Part shown: piece by piece, positions 47,772 to 59,282 of the stretch
How positions within the stretch are numbered: the stretch's first letter is position 1
Layout: every line of letters begins with the position of its first letter
Assembly (NCBI GenBank): GCA_002105175.1
Contig: MCGE01000018.1
Location: 1-64,000, forward strand
Direction: 5' to 3'
From: Absidia repens
Lineage: Eukaryota > Mucoromycota > Mucoromycetes > Mucorales > Cunninghamellaceae
Length of the DNA: 64,000 nucleotides
Translations under genes and position numbers: made by a program
The notes under the pieces: model-generated
The model's database searches: none
Told to the model about the DNA's origin: nothing
Seen by the model: only the letters and a program-made list of their open reading frames with translations

Positions 47772-49890
47772 GTAAAATAATAATGCTAACGAACAAAGAG
47801 AAACGAAAAGGAAAGAAAAGTAAAAAATTAAAAAAATGTGGTCAACTTTTATAGTCTAATTGATATTCCGCCATTTATGTTTTATGCGATAATTGTAGCT
47901 CGACCCTTTTGAACTCCCTATCACACACTCAATGTACAAGTCTGCCGCAACTTTTTTTTTATGATGTGTTGATCATTAAAATATAGAGTGCATGCCATAA
48001 TAAAGGATCCTCCTTCCAATAATATAATTAGAGTGATTTAAATATTGACCACTTGTCCAATGCAAATGTTGTATTGGGATGATGACAGGGTGGATGTTCC
48101 CTTGGTTATTAATAAGCGCTATATAATCCATCATTTTATTTCTTACTTTAAAATTTTTGACATCATTAATTGGCTGAACCATATAGAAGAATTATCTTTT
48201 CCCCTCCCCTCCCTGTTTCTTTCTCTCCTCTTTCTGTCTCACTTTTTATTTTTTCTACTAATCAGTTAACAGCAAAAGTAACCATATAAAATCATCCATG
48301 ATATAAAATAAAAGCGCTTACAACCTTTACTTTATATGGATAATCAATCATCTATAAAGACAACTTATATATGCAAGCTGTTCCCATTGATATTGAAGAA
48401 GAAGGAATTAAAAGAATAAGGGTACATATAATAAGGCGGGGATGGCTTTTTTTTTTTTTTTGCAGATCAAATTTCATTGTTATTATACGATATTTGTGTG
48501 ATGGATTTTGGCGGAATATGCCTGCCTGCTTATCACTTAAGTATATTGGGTTATTATACCGGGAGATCTCGTGTTGATACCATGAGCTTGGTCATTTTTG
48601 AATAAACTTTCCTTTTGTCATTACCAGGATCCTTGATCATCGCTGATTTACCCCCTTTCACTTCACTCCCAGCCCCCTTTTTTTATGCAAATTATAACCA
48701 TAGTGCTCTACAAATAAAATCACCGATTATTTTTGGCATGAGTGTTTTCACTTTTTTATATGCCAATTTATTGGAGGAATCGAGGAGACATAGGACTGAG
48801 GAGAAATACATAATTATTTTTGAGTCCAGCAGCGTTTATTGTTCATGCAAAGAAGAAAATCAAGCCAATCATATGGCATTATTTGTACCCGAGATATTTT
48901 CTCATACCATTATCTAACCCAAATAGTAAAACAGCGAAAGAAAAGCGCACAAGATGTACTTGATATAAATATCAAGTAGAGCTATTATCAGAATAATCAA
49001 GAGAGACAAAATACATATGTAGGCAACGTGGGTGACGAGAAATGAAAACTGTGGGAGTGACAAAAGTTTCCAATTATAGTCTTAGCTCCCTTTTTTTTCT
49101 TCCCAGATTATCTCCCACTACTATTGCAGTTTGTTACAAGGATGAAAACCATATTGAAAGGTGCGGACTTAAGATTCGATTTTGTTTTCCCCTTCATATA
49201 AACGACTTCAGTAAAAGCCACCATAGAAAAGCATAGGCGTGTTTTTTTTATTTAAACTTTTTCGCCAAACAATAAAAATTTCCTTCTTCTTGATTTCACC
49301 GAGAGTAAATTACTACACTATTCAAATGTATTGTAATCAATTCACTCCCTTATATTATATATACAGTACCAGAACTATCTCGGTCAAAAGGGAGGGGTAC
49401 AAGAAAGAAATAAAAAGAGAAAGAGAAAAATGTTTGTCGACACGTTGCATGCAGGGAGCTTGTGATATTTGAAAGGAAAAACAAGAAGAAGGAGAAAGGG
49501 TCAAGGCTAATGATTATATTGCATGAATGAAAAAGGTAGACCAAACACACACAAAGAAGAAGAATCACTCAGCGGCAAATCGATACTTGGCTTTTTTTTT
49601 TTTATGTTTCTCCTTTTTCTTACAGGGGTGATAGCGATCTTTTTACTCGTGACGATGTGTCAAACTTTCACTTTTATAACTGACCCCTTTTTTCATCACA
49701 TGAAAACGAATCCCCAAACCAAACGAATCCTTTCTTTAATAATTCAAACCCCGACCCTCCACAATATTTTTACGCCAAGACTCTAGCTCTTACATACCCA
49801 TTTTTTTTTTTTCTACACGCGCATGCTCCATGAAGTACTGGTATACCCATTAAACAAGAAACACAAACGTATAACAGATAGTGTAAAAGC
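47772..49890. other. Intergenic, no gene seen
   Basis: About 2.1 kb. The first 100 bp are the putative promoter of the GATA-like gene. Frames at 48045-48269, 48615-48917 and 49042-49236 show no domain, no splice support and average base composition, so they are not called. Confidence 0.4.
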
Positions 49891-49894
49891 AGAA

Positions 49895-49985
49895 AGATAA
49901 GACATATTTTTAGATGTAAATACAGATTTCAGTGGAATGACAGTTACATAAACTAAACTGGTCTAATGATAATACTATGGCACAC
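49895..49985 (-). repeat. Possible fragment of the dispersed repeat (copy I)
   Basis: GACATATTTTTAGATGTAAA, ATGACAGTTACATAAACTAA and CTGGTCTAATG resemble the matching part of copy A (4408-4475), but no core is attached. Confidence 0.35.
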
Positions 49986-50312
49986 GTCTAAATGGGAGAT
50001 GTTTAAGGAAGAGGATGAATGTTGGTGGTGCAAGTAACATGTTATCGAACAATCATAACATAATATAGGCTAGAGGGTAAGCTATTCTATTGTACAGTAC
50101 AGTGAGTGACAAACTATTCCACAATGAAGGGGCTAACTGCACCAGTCGGACTTGCCCCATCTTGCAAATGTATCAAGAAAAAAGAAAAACCATGCTACTG
50201 ATACTGTATAATGTTGACTGCGATAAAAAAAGGAAAACAAAAAAAAAAAAACAAGTAACAGGGATTTCGTTTTTTATGTTCACCAGAAAAGCAATAAGAG
50301 CTAAACAAAAAT

Positions 50313-51237
50313 AATTTCAACTTCCGTCCACGTGAATGTTTGTTTACTCCCAATCCCACCCCGCCCTCTCTCTTTGTCTTTTCTTTTTTTTTTTTTTTTC
50401 CTTCTTTAATTCTTCGCAATTCCGGCTCCTATAGGGTATTGTTGGACTTAGATTAGTGTCAGGACTAGTTTAGAAGGGTTGTCAGCTTAGGGATTATAAC
50501 ACGCATGGGGAAACCCTTTCATTTTGGATCTAAGATCTGAAGGCACCATTAGTTGGCTTTTAGGAGCCTTCATTAGCTTAGTTAAGTGTTAGTTTCTTCA
50601 TCGCTTAAATTTATGTTTGAATAAAATATGTCTCTTTTTATTTACTTTAATGAAAATTGTGCCATTAGTCTATGTCATGTCTTGTACAGGAGATCCCTTT
50701 TTTACTGTCATCACCTCTTTTCATTGATGTTGATCATTGTTATTCTTCAGTAATATATATTCTTACCATTTTCCCATGTATTTTACAGTGAATTAGTTCC
50801 TATTCCACACATGTCCATTTAGACAAGTATCGACCCATTCTTCAAATCTCACATAAATGAATATCTCCCATGCTTCATTCCTTGTTCCAATAAGCCCCCC
50901 TGCCTTTAGTCGTAGTATCTATCATTATACTTCAATAAAATATGCCTTTTGATTACCCACCCTCTGACACATCGGATAATAAACAATATCGCTATTGTAG
51001 CTGTTTTGTAAGTGTCCTATCAAACTTCTGCTTTCTATCTCACCCGCTATGACTACTTCTCTCGCTAATTTTTCGTCATATTCCTGCTCGACCAATAATA
51101 TAATAACACTCAAGTTGTTTGTTCGTGCAGAAGTTGTTATGAAGTATTTTGCATTGTTATCTAATTTACCTATGCCTGCTTGTCTCATCCCCCCGAAGCT
51201 TAGTGACTGGTTGGGTTAGGTCCCTTGATATAAAAAG
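50313..51237 (+). repeat. Dispersed non-coding repeat, copy G (longest copy)
   Basis: Forward copy of about 925 bp. The left end is TTCAACTTCCGTCCACGTG (CACGTG at 50329-50334). The core AGTGTCAGGACTAGTTTAGA and GAAACCCTTTCATTTTGGAT lies at about 50455-50531, the GGCTTTTAGGAGCC hairpin at about 50556, then AATAAAATATGTC near 50620. A second module ends with AATAAAATATGCC near 50935, CTGCTTTCTATCTCACCCGC near 51028 and GGTCCCTTGATATAAAAAG at 51237. Confidence 0.72.
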
Positions 51238-52187
51238 TTGCTCACTACGTGCTCTACCATTCATATTGATCGACCTAGACCGCTCCTCCGGTGTAGCCTT
51301 TGCTATATTGGACGTTTTGTAACATATCCAGCTCGTAATTGTTATTTATTTATTTTTCTTCTGCGTGTGGTATAATAATAACACAGTAAACAAATGAAAC
51401 TCATACTGAATCCAGTTGAGGCCAAGGGGCTGTCCATTAAAGTGCAAAAAAAAAGGGGTAAGGACCATCTTTTTTCCACCAGGTGGTCTTTTTCCAGCCA
51501 AAAAAAAAAAAAAAAAAAAAAAAAAGGGGGGTGAGGGTATTCTAATATCATCGAAAACCACACTTCCCTGATACCAAGTAAGATCAATTTTCTTTACCTT
51601 CTTGTTGAACTACATCACTATTTTCCTGATTTCCGCGGAGTGTAAATTACCCCTGAATTTTCTTATTTTGCATATCGTCCAAGTGCAAGAGAGATGAAAA
51701 TGATCCATCATTAGGAAAGTGTCTATTAATTTTATGATAAGAGCTGCGTCGTCTCATTGATTCAACGAAGTATTGTCTTTTTTGAGTTTTTTGCCTAACC
51801 CGATCAACTCGATCTCTTGTGCTAGTTTTGTATTACCACTACGTCAATAATAACAAATGATTCATTGAATTTGTGTCGAACCAATGATGTACTTTTGTAC
51901 ATATATTTTTCCATTAACAAATTTGAAAGTAACGATTCAATTAAAACACTAAAAGAGAAGGATGACCTCATGCATTGATTTCATACTCAAAAGTCTTGGC
52001 TCGATGTACTTCATTATGATTTTACAATTGAATCATACAAAGCGGTATCCACATGACTCGAGTCGTCAAAACAATTTTGGTGAGTAGAAATTTTAAAATT
52101 ATAATATTATATAAGGGACTTCGATTTTTTTTTTTTTTTGAGCACTTCTTTTCTCTAACTCGATCTCTTTTCTTTCTTTCTAGTATA
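51238..52187. other. Intergenic upstream of the secreted Ser-rich gene
   Basis: An A-run lies at about 51501-51524. The last 60 bp before the ATG at 52188 are T/C-rich. No gene seen. Confidence 0.4.
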
Positions 52188-52915
52188 ATGAAGTTCTCCC
52201 TTGTTTTATATCTGGTGCTTACTTTGACAGCAGTTAATAGTTGTGCTCAAGAAGAAAATACACAAGTTTGCCAATGCGAATCAAATGACAATGTCTGCCT
52301 TCGAAAATGTGGTATGTTATACTTTTTTTTTGACTCCTAGATTTGATTGCACTAACCACTACCGTTCCTTTTCAACTAGTAACCGACACTAACAATTGTG
52401 TAACCAAATGTCGTGGGGACACCCAATGCTATAGCAAATGTATTCAAGACCATTGGCCGGGACAACAAGGACATACTTCCGAGTCAAATGGTGGCACTTC
52501 TTCTTCTGAAACAGAACCTCATTCTTCTTCAACCGAGTCGATCAAACATTCTTCTTCTGATAGCTCTCCTACTGTGTCTGCGTCTGATAGTGCTTCTACG
52601 TTTAACAGTGCGTCTTCTTCTGGATCTACTTCTAACAGTGCTTCTGCTTCTGGATCTACTTCTGACAGTGCTTCTGCATCCGGATCCCCGACGCCCTCGT
52701 CCTCAAGCTCATATATGGCTTCCTCTTCTGTGTCTCCTCTCTCATCATTCTCTTCGGAACCATCAAATGCATCAGGCAGCGAATCTTCTTCTGGCGCTGC
52801 CTCCTCGAGCTCGGAATCTGCCGATCCCAATACCAGTTTTGGTCATTTGTCTTACGGTGTCCCCAATATGCTGATGATAGTTTCTGGTTTGGCTATGCTG
52901 GCACTTTGCGCTTGA
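52188..52915 (+). CDS. Secreted Cys-rich/Ser-rich protein, probably GPI-anchored
   Basis: Exons 52188-52311 and 52380-52915 give 219 residues. Residues 1-19 are a signal peptide. Three CX3C motifs follow at even spacing (CLRKC, CVTKC, CYSKC), with an upstream CQC, so this small domain is probably disulfide-linked. Residues from about 75 to 185 are Ser/Thr/Ala/Gly-rich with near-repeats such as SASASGSTS, a likely O-glycosylated stalk. The C-terminus is hydrophobic (MLMIVSGLAMLALCA), as in a GPI-attachment signal. A cell-wall or surface protein is inferred; I do not recognise a named family. A low-complexity acidic frame on the opposite strand is a shadow of the Ser-rich part. Confidence 0.8.
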
Positions 52916-53478
52916 GATGATTAGCCTGCTGAACACACAAACCACACATATATATGGATATATAATTGCGATGTTACTGTACTTCTTTGTAGCCTATGAT
53001 TTATTTTATTGTGTTTTTTTTTTTGATCTAAACAATAAACTATTTTTACATTTTTATTTTATTTTCAATTTCCGCTCTTGGCGTCCATAGACTTCGGTCT
53101 CATTTGAATTTTTTAGCTTCTTCTCTCAGGTCCAAATTTGAAAGTGACGTCGATATGCACCAATTGATTCATACACATACCTCTTGGTAAATGTTTTCAT
53201 TGTGGCAACACATCATGCGTTCACGGAGATGATTGTTATCTTTTAGAAAAGGTAAGACTCCAATATATTGAAACATGGAAGGATCGAGAGCCAATATAGA
53301 TTCTAACATGATCTTTTTATATTACCTTTTAGCGTGATTGCTTGGAGTGGAACGCAATATATGTAGACACCCATTTACAGTATGGTCTTTTTTTATTTAC
53401 CTTCCATGCATCCTCTGTAGTGGCTCCATATTTTTTTCCCTCTTCTTTCTCCTCTCCCTTCTTCGTCATTGGTGATTC
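52916..53478. other. Intergenic between the two secreted-protein genes
   Basis: AATAAACT near 53034 is a candidate polyadenylation signal. A short stretch near 53195-53260 can be read as CFHCGNTSCVHGDDC but lacks a supported frame. The region 53395-53478 is T/C-rich and probably the leader of the next gene. Confidence 0.4.
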
Positions 53479-54975
53479 ATGCCCTCCTCCCAGCACCACC
53501 ACTACCACCATTTGATCTCTTTTTTGTGTTTTTCCCTTCCCCTTCACCTCATTCATCTCATACTATTGGCATCGCAATGTGAACCAGCAACAGCAGCAGC
53601 AGCAACGACAAGAACAAGGCACCTCTTTCGCCAAGTTCAAAGCTACCAGGTTCTTCAACGGCATTGGGAAACGAATACCGCATGGGTAGAACTACTTGAT
53701 GGCAAGCAGCATGAATTAAAAGTGGGCGGGCCTTATACTGTAGATGATGCGCAACATGTGATGGTGGGAGATCTCTGGATTCTGGCAGGCCAAAGTAACA
53801 TGGAGGGCTATGCTTTCTTTGACCATCATCACCAAGAACTGGAATCCAGTTATGTGTTTCAATCCAATGAATCGTGGGGTATTGTACCTGCCAGCCAACC
53901 AGTCCATTATTTGGCTACCAGTCCTCGTCTAGTACACCATACGCTTCCTGATCCAACTGTGGCCGATCCTACCGTGCTCTTCGACCGTGGCGCGTCACTA
54001 GGTCCTTCTTTTGCCCATCATTATCACCAAGCATTAGATGTCCCTGTTGGTCTTATTCCTTGTGCGCATGGTGGTGTGACACTCCAACAATGGATGAAAC
54101 AGCCTTTGGATGATGCCAATACAACCCTCTACGGTGCTATGCTAGATACCATTCGACTGGTGGGTGGCTCTGTGACAGGGGTCTTGTGGTACCAAGGTGA
54201 ATCGGATGCGGTCCAACTCCCTTTGGCTCAGCAATACCAACATCAATTTACACAATGGCTCGATCAATTGCGCCTCGATCTACCCGATACCGATTGTGTT
54301 TTTATTTTTGCTCAAATTGGACGCACCATATCAACAAACACCAACGACGACGCTGACCGTGGATGGACTTTGGTACGACAGGCGCAATTAGATGTTTTTC
54401 AACAACAACGCTCACTATGGAGGATGGCGCTTGTGTCGACACTCGACGCAACTATGGACGATTATATTCATTTATCGGCGAACTCATTACGAAACGTTGG
54501 ACGTCGTATGGCGGATGCCGCTGTTCATTTGATGAAAAAAGATCAGCAACAACAGCATTGGCCACTTTTATCTGCCACAGGGATGACGATGCTCCATCTT
54601 CCTTACGATAATGGCAGGTGCTGGCGTCACCTCCTACGACTCGATTTTCAACACTCCTCCGTCGCTTCTTGGCTCCACAAGGAAGAAGACAATGATCGAC
54701 GTATCATGGGATTTACGATTCACGATTCACTGCGGACGGATGCTCCTCTAGATATCATCTATTCAGCACGGGTCAACGCGAATCGCCATCAAATTGACTT
54801 GTATCTCACCGACGACGGCTATCAACAACTCGCACAACAAGAAAAAGGACGGTTTGTGCTATGGTATGGGTATGGGAAGAATCCACAGTGCAACCTTGTC
54901 ACTACCGACAACCAGGCAGCTTTGGCATTTGGTCCTCTCTCCATTAATGTGACACCATTACCATCGAATGGTTGA
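53479..54975 (+). CDS. Secreted sialate O-acetylesterase-like SGNH hydrolase
   Basis: Single exon, 498 residues. A His-rich start and a hydrophobic stretch at about 12-32 form a signal peptide or anchor. The SASA-type esterase domain follows: GDLWILAGQSNMEG with nucleophile Ser106, LIPCAHGGVTLQQW at about 192-205, GVLWYQGESD at about 234-243 and the Asp-x-x-His of DDYIHLS (Asp328, His331), which completes the triad. The family removes O-acetyl groups from sialic acids in animals, and from plant or microbial sugars in other lineages. Fungi generally lack sialic acid, so the substrate is more likely an acetylated polysaccharide (inference). The first in-frame ATG was used; no intron is needed. 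Confidence 0.85.
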   Translation: MPSSQHHHYHHLISFLCFSLPLHLIHLILLASQCEPATAAAATTRTRHLFRQVQSYQVLQRHWETNTAWVELLDGKQHELKVGGPYTVDDAQHVMVGDLWILAGQSNMEGYAFFDHHHQELESSYVFQSNESWGIVPASQPVHYLATSPRLVHHTLPDPTVADPTVLFDRGASLGPSFAHHYHQALDVPVGLIPCAHGGVTLQQWMKQPLDDANTTLYGAMLDTIRLVGGSVTGVLWYQGESDAVQLPLAQQYQHQFTQWLDQLRLDLPDTDCVFIFAQIGRTISTNTNDDADRGWTLVRQAQLDVFQQQRSLWRMALVSTLDATMDDYIHLSANSLRNVGRRMADAAVHLMKKDQQQQHWPLLSATGMTMLHLPYDNGRCWRHLLRLDFQHSSVASWLHKEEDNDRRIMGFTIHDSLRTDAPLDIIYSARVNANRHQIDLYLTDDGYQQLAQQEKGRFVLWYGYGKNPQCNLVTTDNQAALAFGPLSINVTPLPSNG

Positions 54976-54980
54976 ACAGC

Positions 54981-54982
<2 letters not shown>

Positions 54983-55020
<38 letters not shown>
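54983..55020. repeat. Poly(T) tract of 38 nt
   Basis: Uninterrupted T-run only a few bases after the stop codon of the esterase gene. Confidence 0.9.
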
Positions 55021-55022
<2 letters not shown>

Positions 55023-55689
55023 TTTTCAGCTTAGTATAGAGTATATTTAGATTAGTTTACTTAAAGTAGATGATGCATATATATTTATATGTTATGATTT
55101 GATTTTTTATTGAATAAAGAAAAACTTATTTCTATTTACTCATGATATTGCTATGGTAGGATAGTGGTTGAAATCTTTTAATAAAAGTCAGATATTCATG
55201 AAACGATGTGCATTTTGGATGAAGATGTAATTAAAAAAAAAAAAAAAGAACGTAGCTGTGTGGAAGAGATACATAAAAACAGATGGTCAAAAGCATTTCC
55301 TTTCAATCATTAGACTATGTATAGTTGAATAATGGATTATAATATTATTTTATTTTATTTCAGAATGATAAAGACAGAGGCTACAATTGGTAAACATAAC
55401 TGAGACTATGATACAATGTGTTTATCAAATATATATATATATATATATATATAAACAAATCACGGATGGGGGGCATAATGGATGGGTAAAAGAGGGAAAG
55501 AGAAAAAATGATATATGCATAATCTATAGCAGAAAGAGTGGAGAGTGAGGAGATGTGGAAAAAAGAAATGTACTATATATATATATATATATATAAAAAG
55601 GGGAGGGGATCTATAAGTATGGCAAATAAAAATAACTAGTTGAGGTGAAATAAGAAAACGTAAGATTGAGGGGAGGGGGACTGACCATA
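55021..55689. other. Intergenic between convergent esterase and G-alpha 2
   Basis: AATAAAG near 55112 may serve the esterase gene. (TA)n microsatellites lie at about 55428-55453 and 55574-55595. No gene. Confidence 0.5.
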
Positions 55690-57346
55690 CTATAACATCA
55701 GGGTGTTGAGATTTTCATTCAGGATGATATCCGACACTGCCAACATGACATGCTTGAGTAAGGTTGTATCTGTCGCATCTGTATAATGGGTATAAACACG
55801 CTTCTCGGTATTTTGGTTCAGTCGCTGGAATCGTTTCTTGAAATAAGATCGTGTTTGTTCAAAATCATTATTGTCGCCTACAGTCATAAATAGCAGTAGT
55901 TAGCACCCTGTTTTTTCTTGAATATATCTATCATCCTTTACCTTTAAAATCCGGAAACCATCGTGACACAGGAGATTGGCTGATTTTTTCTTTGAAAATG
56001 TCAATCTTGTTCAGGAAAAGGATCATGGAAGTATTCACAAACCAAGGTGAGTTGCAAATAGTGTCGAACAGCATCAACGCTTCATGCATCTACAATAAAA
56101 AAGAAAACAACAAGGCAACGAGGCAGTTAGTATCAAATATTGGATGATACTGATGATGTGCAATGAGCGACCAAAGGCTTACCTGATTCTATAAATATAC
56201 AACAATAAGATGATGTAAAAAGGTGAATTTCCATAAACGTATACGACCTCTATGGGCGATTGCCTTTTTCAACCACAAGGGGTGTACTTACCGAATCACG
56301 GTCTTCCACTAAGCACTGGTCATATCCACTGACAGCCACCACAAATAAAACGGCAGTAACGTTCTCAAAACAATGAATCCTAAAATTAAACGAGATGGAT
56401 GAGTCACTGACTGTATAAATAATTTTTAGATAAATAAAATATCATACCATTTTTTCCGTTCACTTCGCTGACCACCCACATCAAACATCCTGTATGTCAA
56501 AGGTCCAAGATGGAAAGTGGTTTCCACAATACCAGTTGTCTTCGCACGGCACCGAATGATATCTTGATCCGTTGGTACATAATCAGTAGACCACAGTCGA
56601 TCCAATTGGGAAAAATAGCTAGACAATAGGGGATACATATATATATATAAAGAATGAGATCACATCTGTTTCATCCCACCTCCCATCTACAAAACACTTT
56701 CTTGTTAAACTTACTAATTCACGTTTTCATGCAATGCAAACGTGTTGCCTTGTTTACAGACACGTTGTACCCCGTCATCTGCCCATAGTTTCTTCAAAGG
56801 CATCAAGTAATTCACAGGGTAAGGTTCGCCCTGTTTGAGTCCAGGAGGTTGATCAAATAATTGGACGTATTCCTAATAGTATCAAAGACGGAAAAGATGA
56901 GTTCCCTACTAGTTTTTCAGCTGTTTTATCCAATGCAGCTATATTGCTACTTACTTCCAATTGGCTATCCTCAAACTTGATTTCCAAGGTATTCATAACT
57001 TCCAGAACTGTTTGTATGGTCGACGTGATATTGGAGAAGACAGTATGGCGGAAACTTTCCCGCTCAGCAGCGTCAAAGCCAGACGTGTAAATCAATCGCA
57101 TTTGCTTTAAACAAGTACTCTTGCCTGATAGTCCGGCGCCTAATATATGTATATACACCAGTTAGTATCTATAATTTCCGTGTATTGTCTTCAAATCAAC
57201 TTACCTAACAGCAGCAGTTTCACCTCGGTTTTCAATCTTTTTTCGTCGGCCCTGATCTGTTTGTCGATCAACCGACTTGTTGCTGTGTCGGGATTGCTGG
57301 GTTCATTATTGCTGGCATTTGCTGAAGAGCTTCCACAGTTTCCCAT
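55690..57346 (-). CDS. Heterotrimeric G-protein alpha subunit 2, with variant P-loop
   Basis: Eight exons: 57205-57346, 56955-57139, 56715-56872, 56448-56618, 56292-56379, 56183-56188, 55942-56089 and 55690-55877, joining to 361 residues. MGNCGSSS is a myristoylation and palmitoylation start. The P-loop reads GAGLSGKST with Leu51 where nearly all G-alpha have Glu. Switch I RAKTTGI with Arg186, [12 protein letters not shown] with Gln212 and NKIDIF are normal; the guanine-binding motif is TDATDT instead of TCATDT. The C-terminus is ENLNTLML. A 6-nt exon codes for Asn-Gln. Fungal G-alpha groups II or III are possible. Three intron positions are shared with G-alpha 1 at 28677, which points to common ancestry. 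Confidence 0.9.
56183..56188 (-). other. 6-nt micro-exon of G-alpha 2
   Basis: AATCAG (Asn-Gln) between a TATAG acceptor and a GTAAGC donor. It is flanked by introns of 103 and 93 nt. The two residues align with Asn-Arg at the same place in G-alpha 1 (VNRMQEAM versus SNQMHEAL), which supports the call. Confidence 0.8.
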
Positions 57347-58057
57347 ATTGAGTTTGTCGTCGTTGTCGGATATATAAAATATAGGAGGTAAGTTTGGAAG
57401 TACTGAGTTACTTTAATATATAAGGGTGACTTTTTTCTAAAACAGTAGGGTACCGTATAAAGAAGAGAAAATGGAAAACGGAACAGAAGGTGTTGTTTAG
57501 TAGTCAATTCGGAAGTAATCGAGCCAAAAGAAATGTGCACTAACGAGCCGTATAGATATTGTAATCGGGCGAGCAAAGTAAAAGAGGAGGAAGAAAGTAA
57601 AAAGAACGGATTTCATAGAAAAAAATATTATAAAAAGGCGGTGTTTTAATATCATGCAGCTCCAACATCCACACGTTCAAATAAACGCTGTAATGAAGCT
57701 CAAGGAAAAAATGTTAAAATATTAGTGGGCAAGCCAAATATATACAAATATAACATATATGGATGAACTATCTTCAAAATCATTATGTACTGTCCATGTT
57801 TATAATTACTATCATTTATTTCTTGGTCTTCTATATATATCTATTTCTAAACGATTTCACAGTGCATTACAGGCTTCTACAATATACAGTAACTGTTCTT
57901 GTCAATGCGTTGGTGTTACGTTGATCAATACCATATAACAACTAGTGGAAGGTTTGTTCCGCCCATCATAGCCCAGTCCCCTGCTCCATACTTATGATAT
58001 TTATCAGTTACAAGCATGCCCATTTGTGTCAATCCTTTCATGGCTAGTTCGCTTGAA

Positions 58058-58088
<31 letters not shown>

Positions 58089-59282
58089 ATGCGCTTTGTC
58101 ATCGGTATTATAAAACGGAATTTTGATAACATGTCAGCCATGTGCGATATGCTCAAAGATATCATCTTATTTTAATTTCGGTGCTGCATATTATATTATC
58201 ATTTCTCTTTCATTTTATCTTATTGTTACTCTTTTTTACAGTCCCCTCCTGAGAAACGTAGGAATGGTTATATCTTTCCTTTTGAGGTCGAGTCTGGACT
58301 TTCTTTTGCCTGTTGCAAACATGTGAGCTAAGGAAATAAAACATTGAGAATTTCTAATTTGGATGAAAAGCAGCGATATCTCTTTTTATTTTATTTTTTA
58401 TTGACTTCCTTTATGACACACAATAGTCAAGTTTGAAAGATCTAAAATCAACTTTATTTATCCAATAAAGAAATCCATATATTTCATACAGAGCAAGGTC
58501 AAGAATTGTCATTCATAAAGAGGAAATGTTTTCTCGGTGGTGGCAATTGGGGCAAAAAAAAAAAAAAAAAAAACCACTAAATATTTGGATATTTGACTAC
58601 TGCGTCAACTATCTCGCGTGTGAGGGTACAAATATACATCAATACTATGTTTAAAGGTTTCCTTAAAATGGGATAACTTCAACAGCAAACAACGATATAC
58701 TGAAATATAAGGGGACTGTACTGACAATTGCATAAACGTTCAATATAAAACACAATTATAGTATATATGAAGTAAATACTGTGTTTATTGAATGGTATAA
58801 TAATAAACTAAAGGACAATAAGTAACTCTACATGGAAAGCAGGAAGGTTCTACATCGAATACTATATGTAAAGGACAGTGAATAGCTGAATCAGTTTGCT
58901 GAAAGTCAAAGGTCCGCCTGGTATTTTCAACCGAGTCAAGATGATCAAATTATAAGTAATCGGTAGGAGGTACAGAATAAAACAAGGCAGAGTCACCAAA
59001 CGTCAATGACCTAGTGAGAGCGAAAAAAAGCTGGAACGAGTGTTACCTTTCTATCAGTTGAGCGCTTTAAAGTAAAGATTTCAGCTGAAACAGGCTTCCA
59101 GTTCCATTTTTGTAGTTTGATTGTTCTAAATTGTACGGCAGTAAACGAATGAAAATTGATTGGAAGAAATGGGGAGGCTAATTGTAGGATTATACAACTA
59201 TTATAAAAGTGCAGAGAGAAAGAGTACCATTACGCACTTTAACCTGTTAAAAAAAACTTGGCGGTATTCCAAAATGGAAAAA
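57347..59282. other. Intergenic, no gene seen
   Basis: The first 250 bp contain the G-alpha 2 promoter. An A-run of about 31 nt at 58055-58086 follows TTGAATAA, and a second A-run lies near 58555-58573. No domain-bearing frame. Confidence 0.4.

Noticed and set aside
48615..48917. 100-codon plus-strand frame
   Set aside because: No recognisable domain, signal or neighbour support.
52519..52830. Acidic frame opposite the Ser-rich protein
   Set aside because: Mirror image of the Ser codon repeats on the plus strand.
53195..53260. CFHCGNTSCVHGDDC reading like a zinc knuckle
   Set aside because: Spacing does not match CX2CX4HX4C and no extended frame surrounds it.
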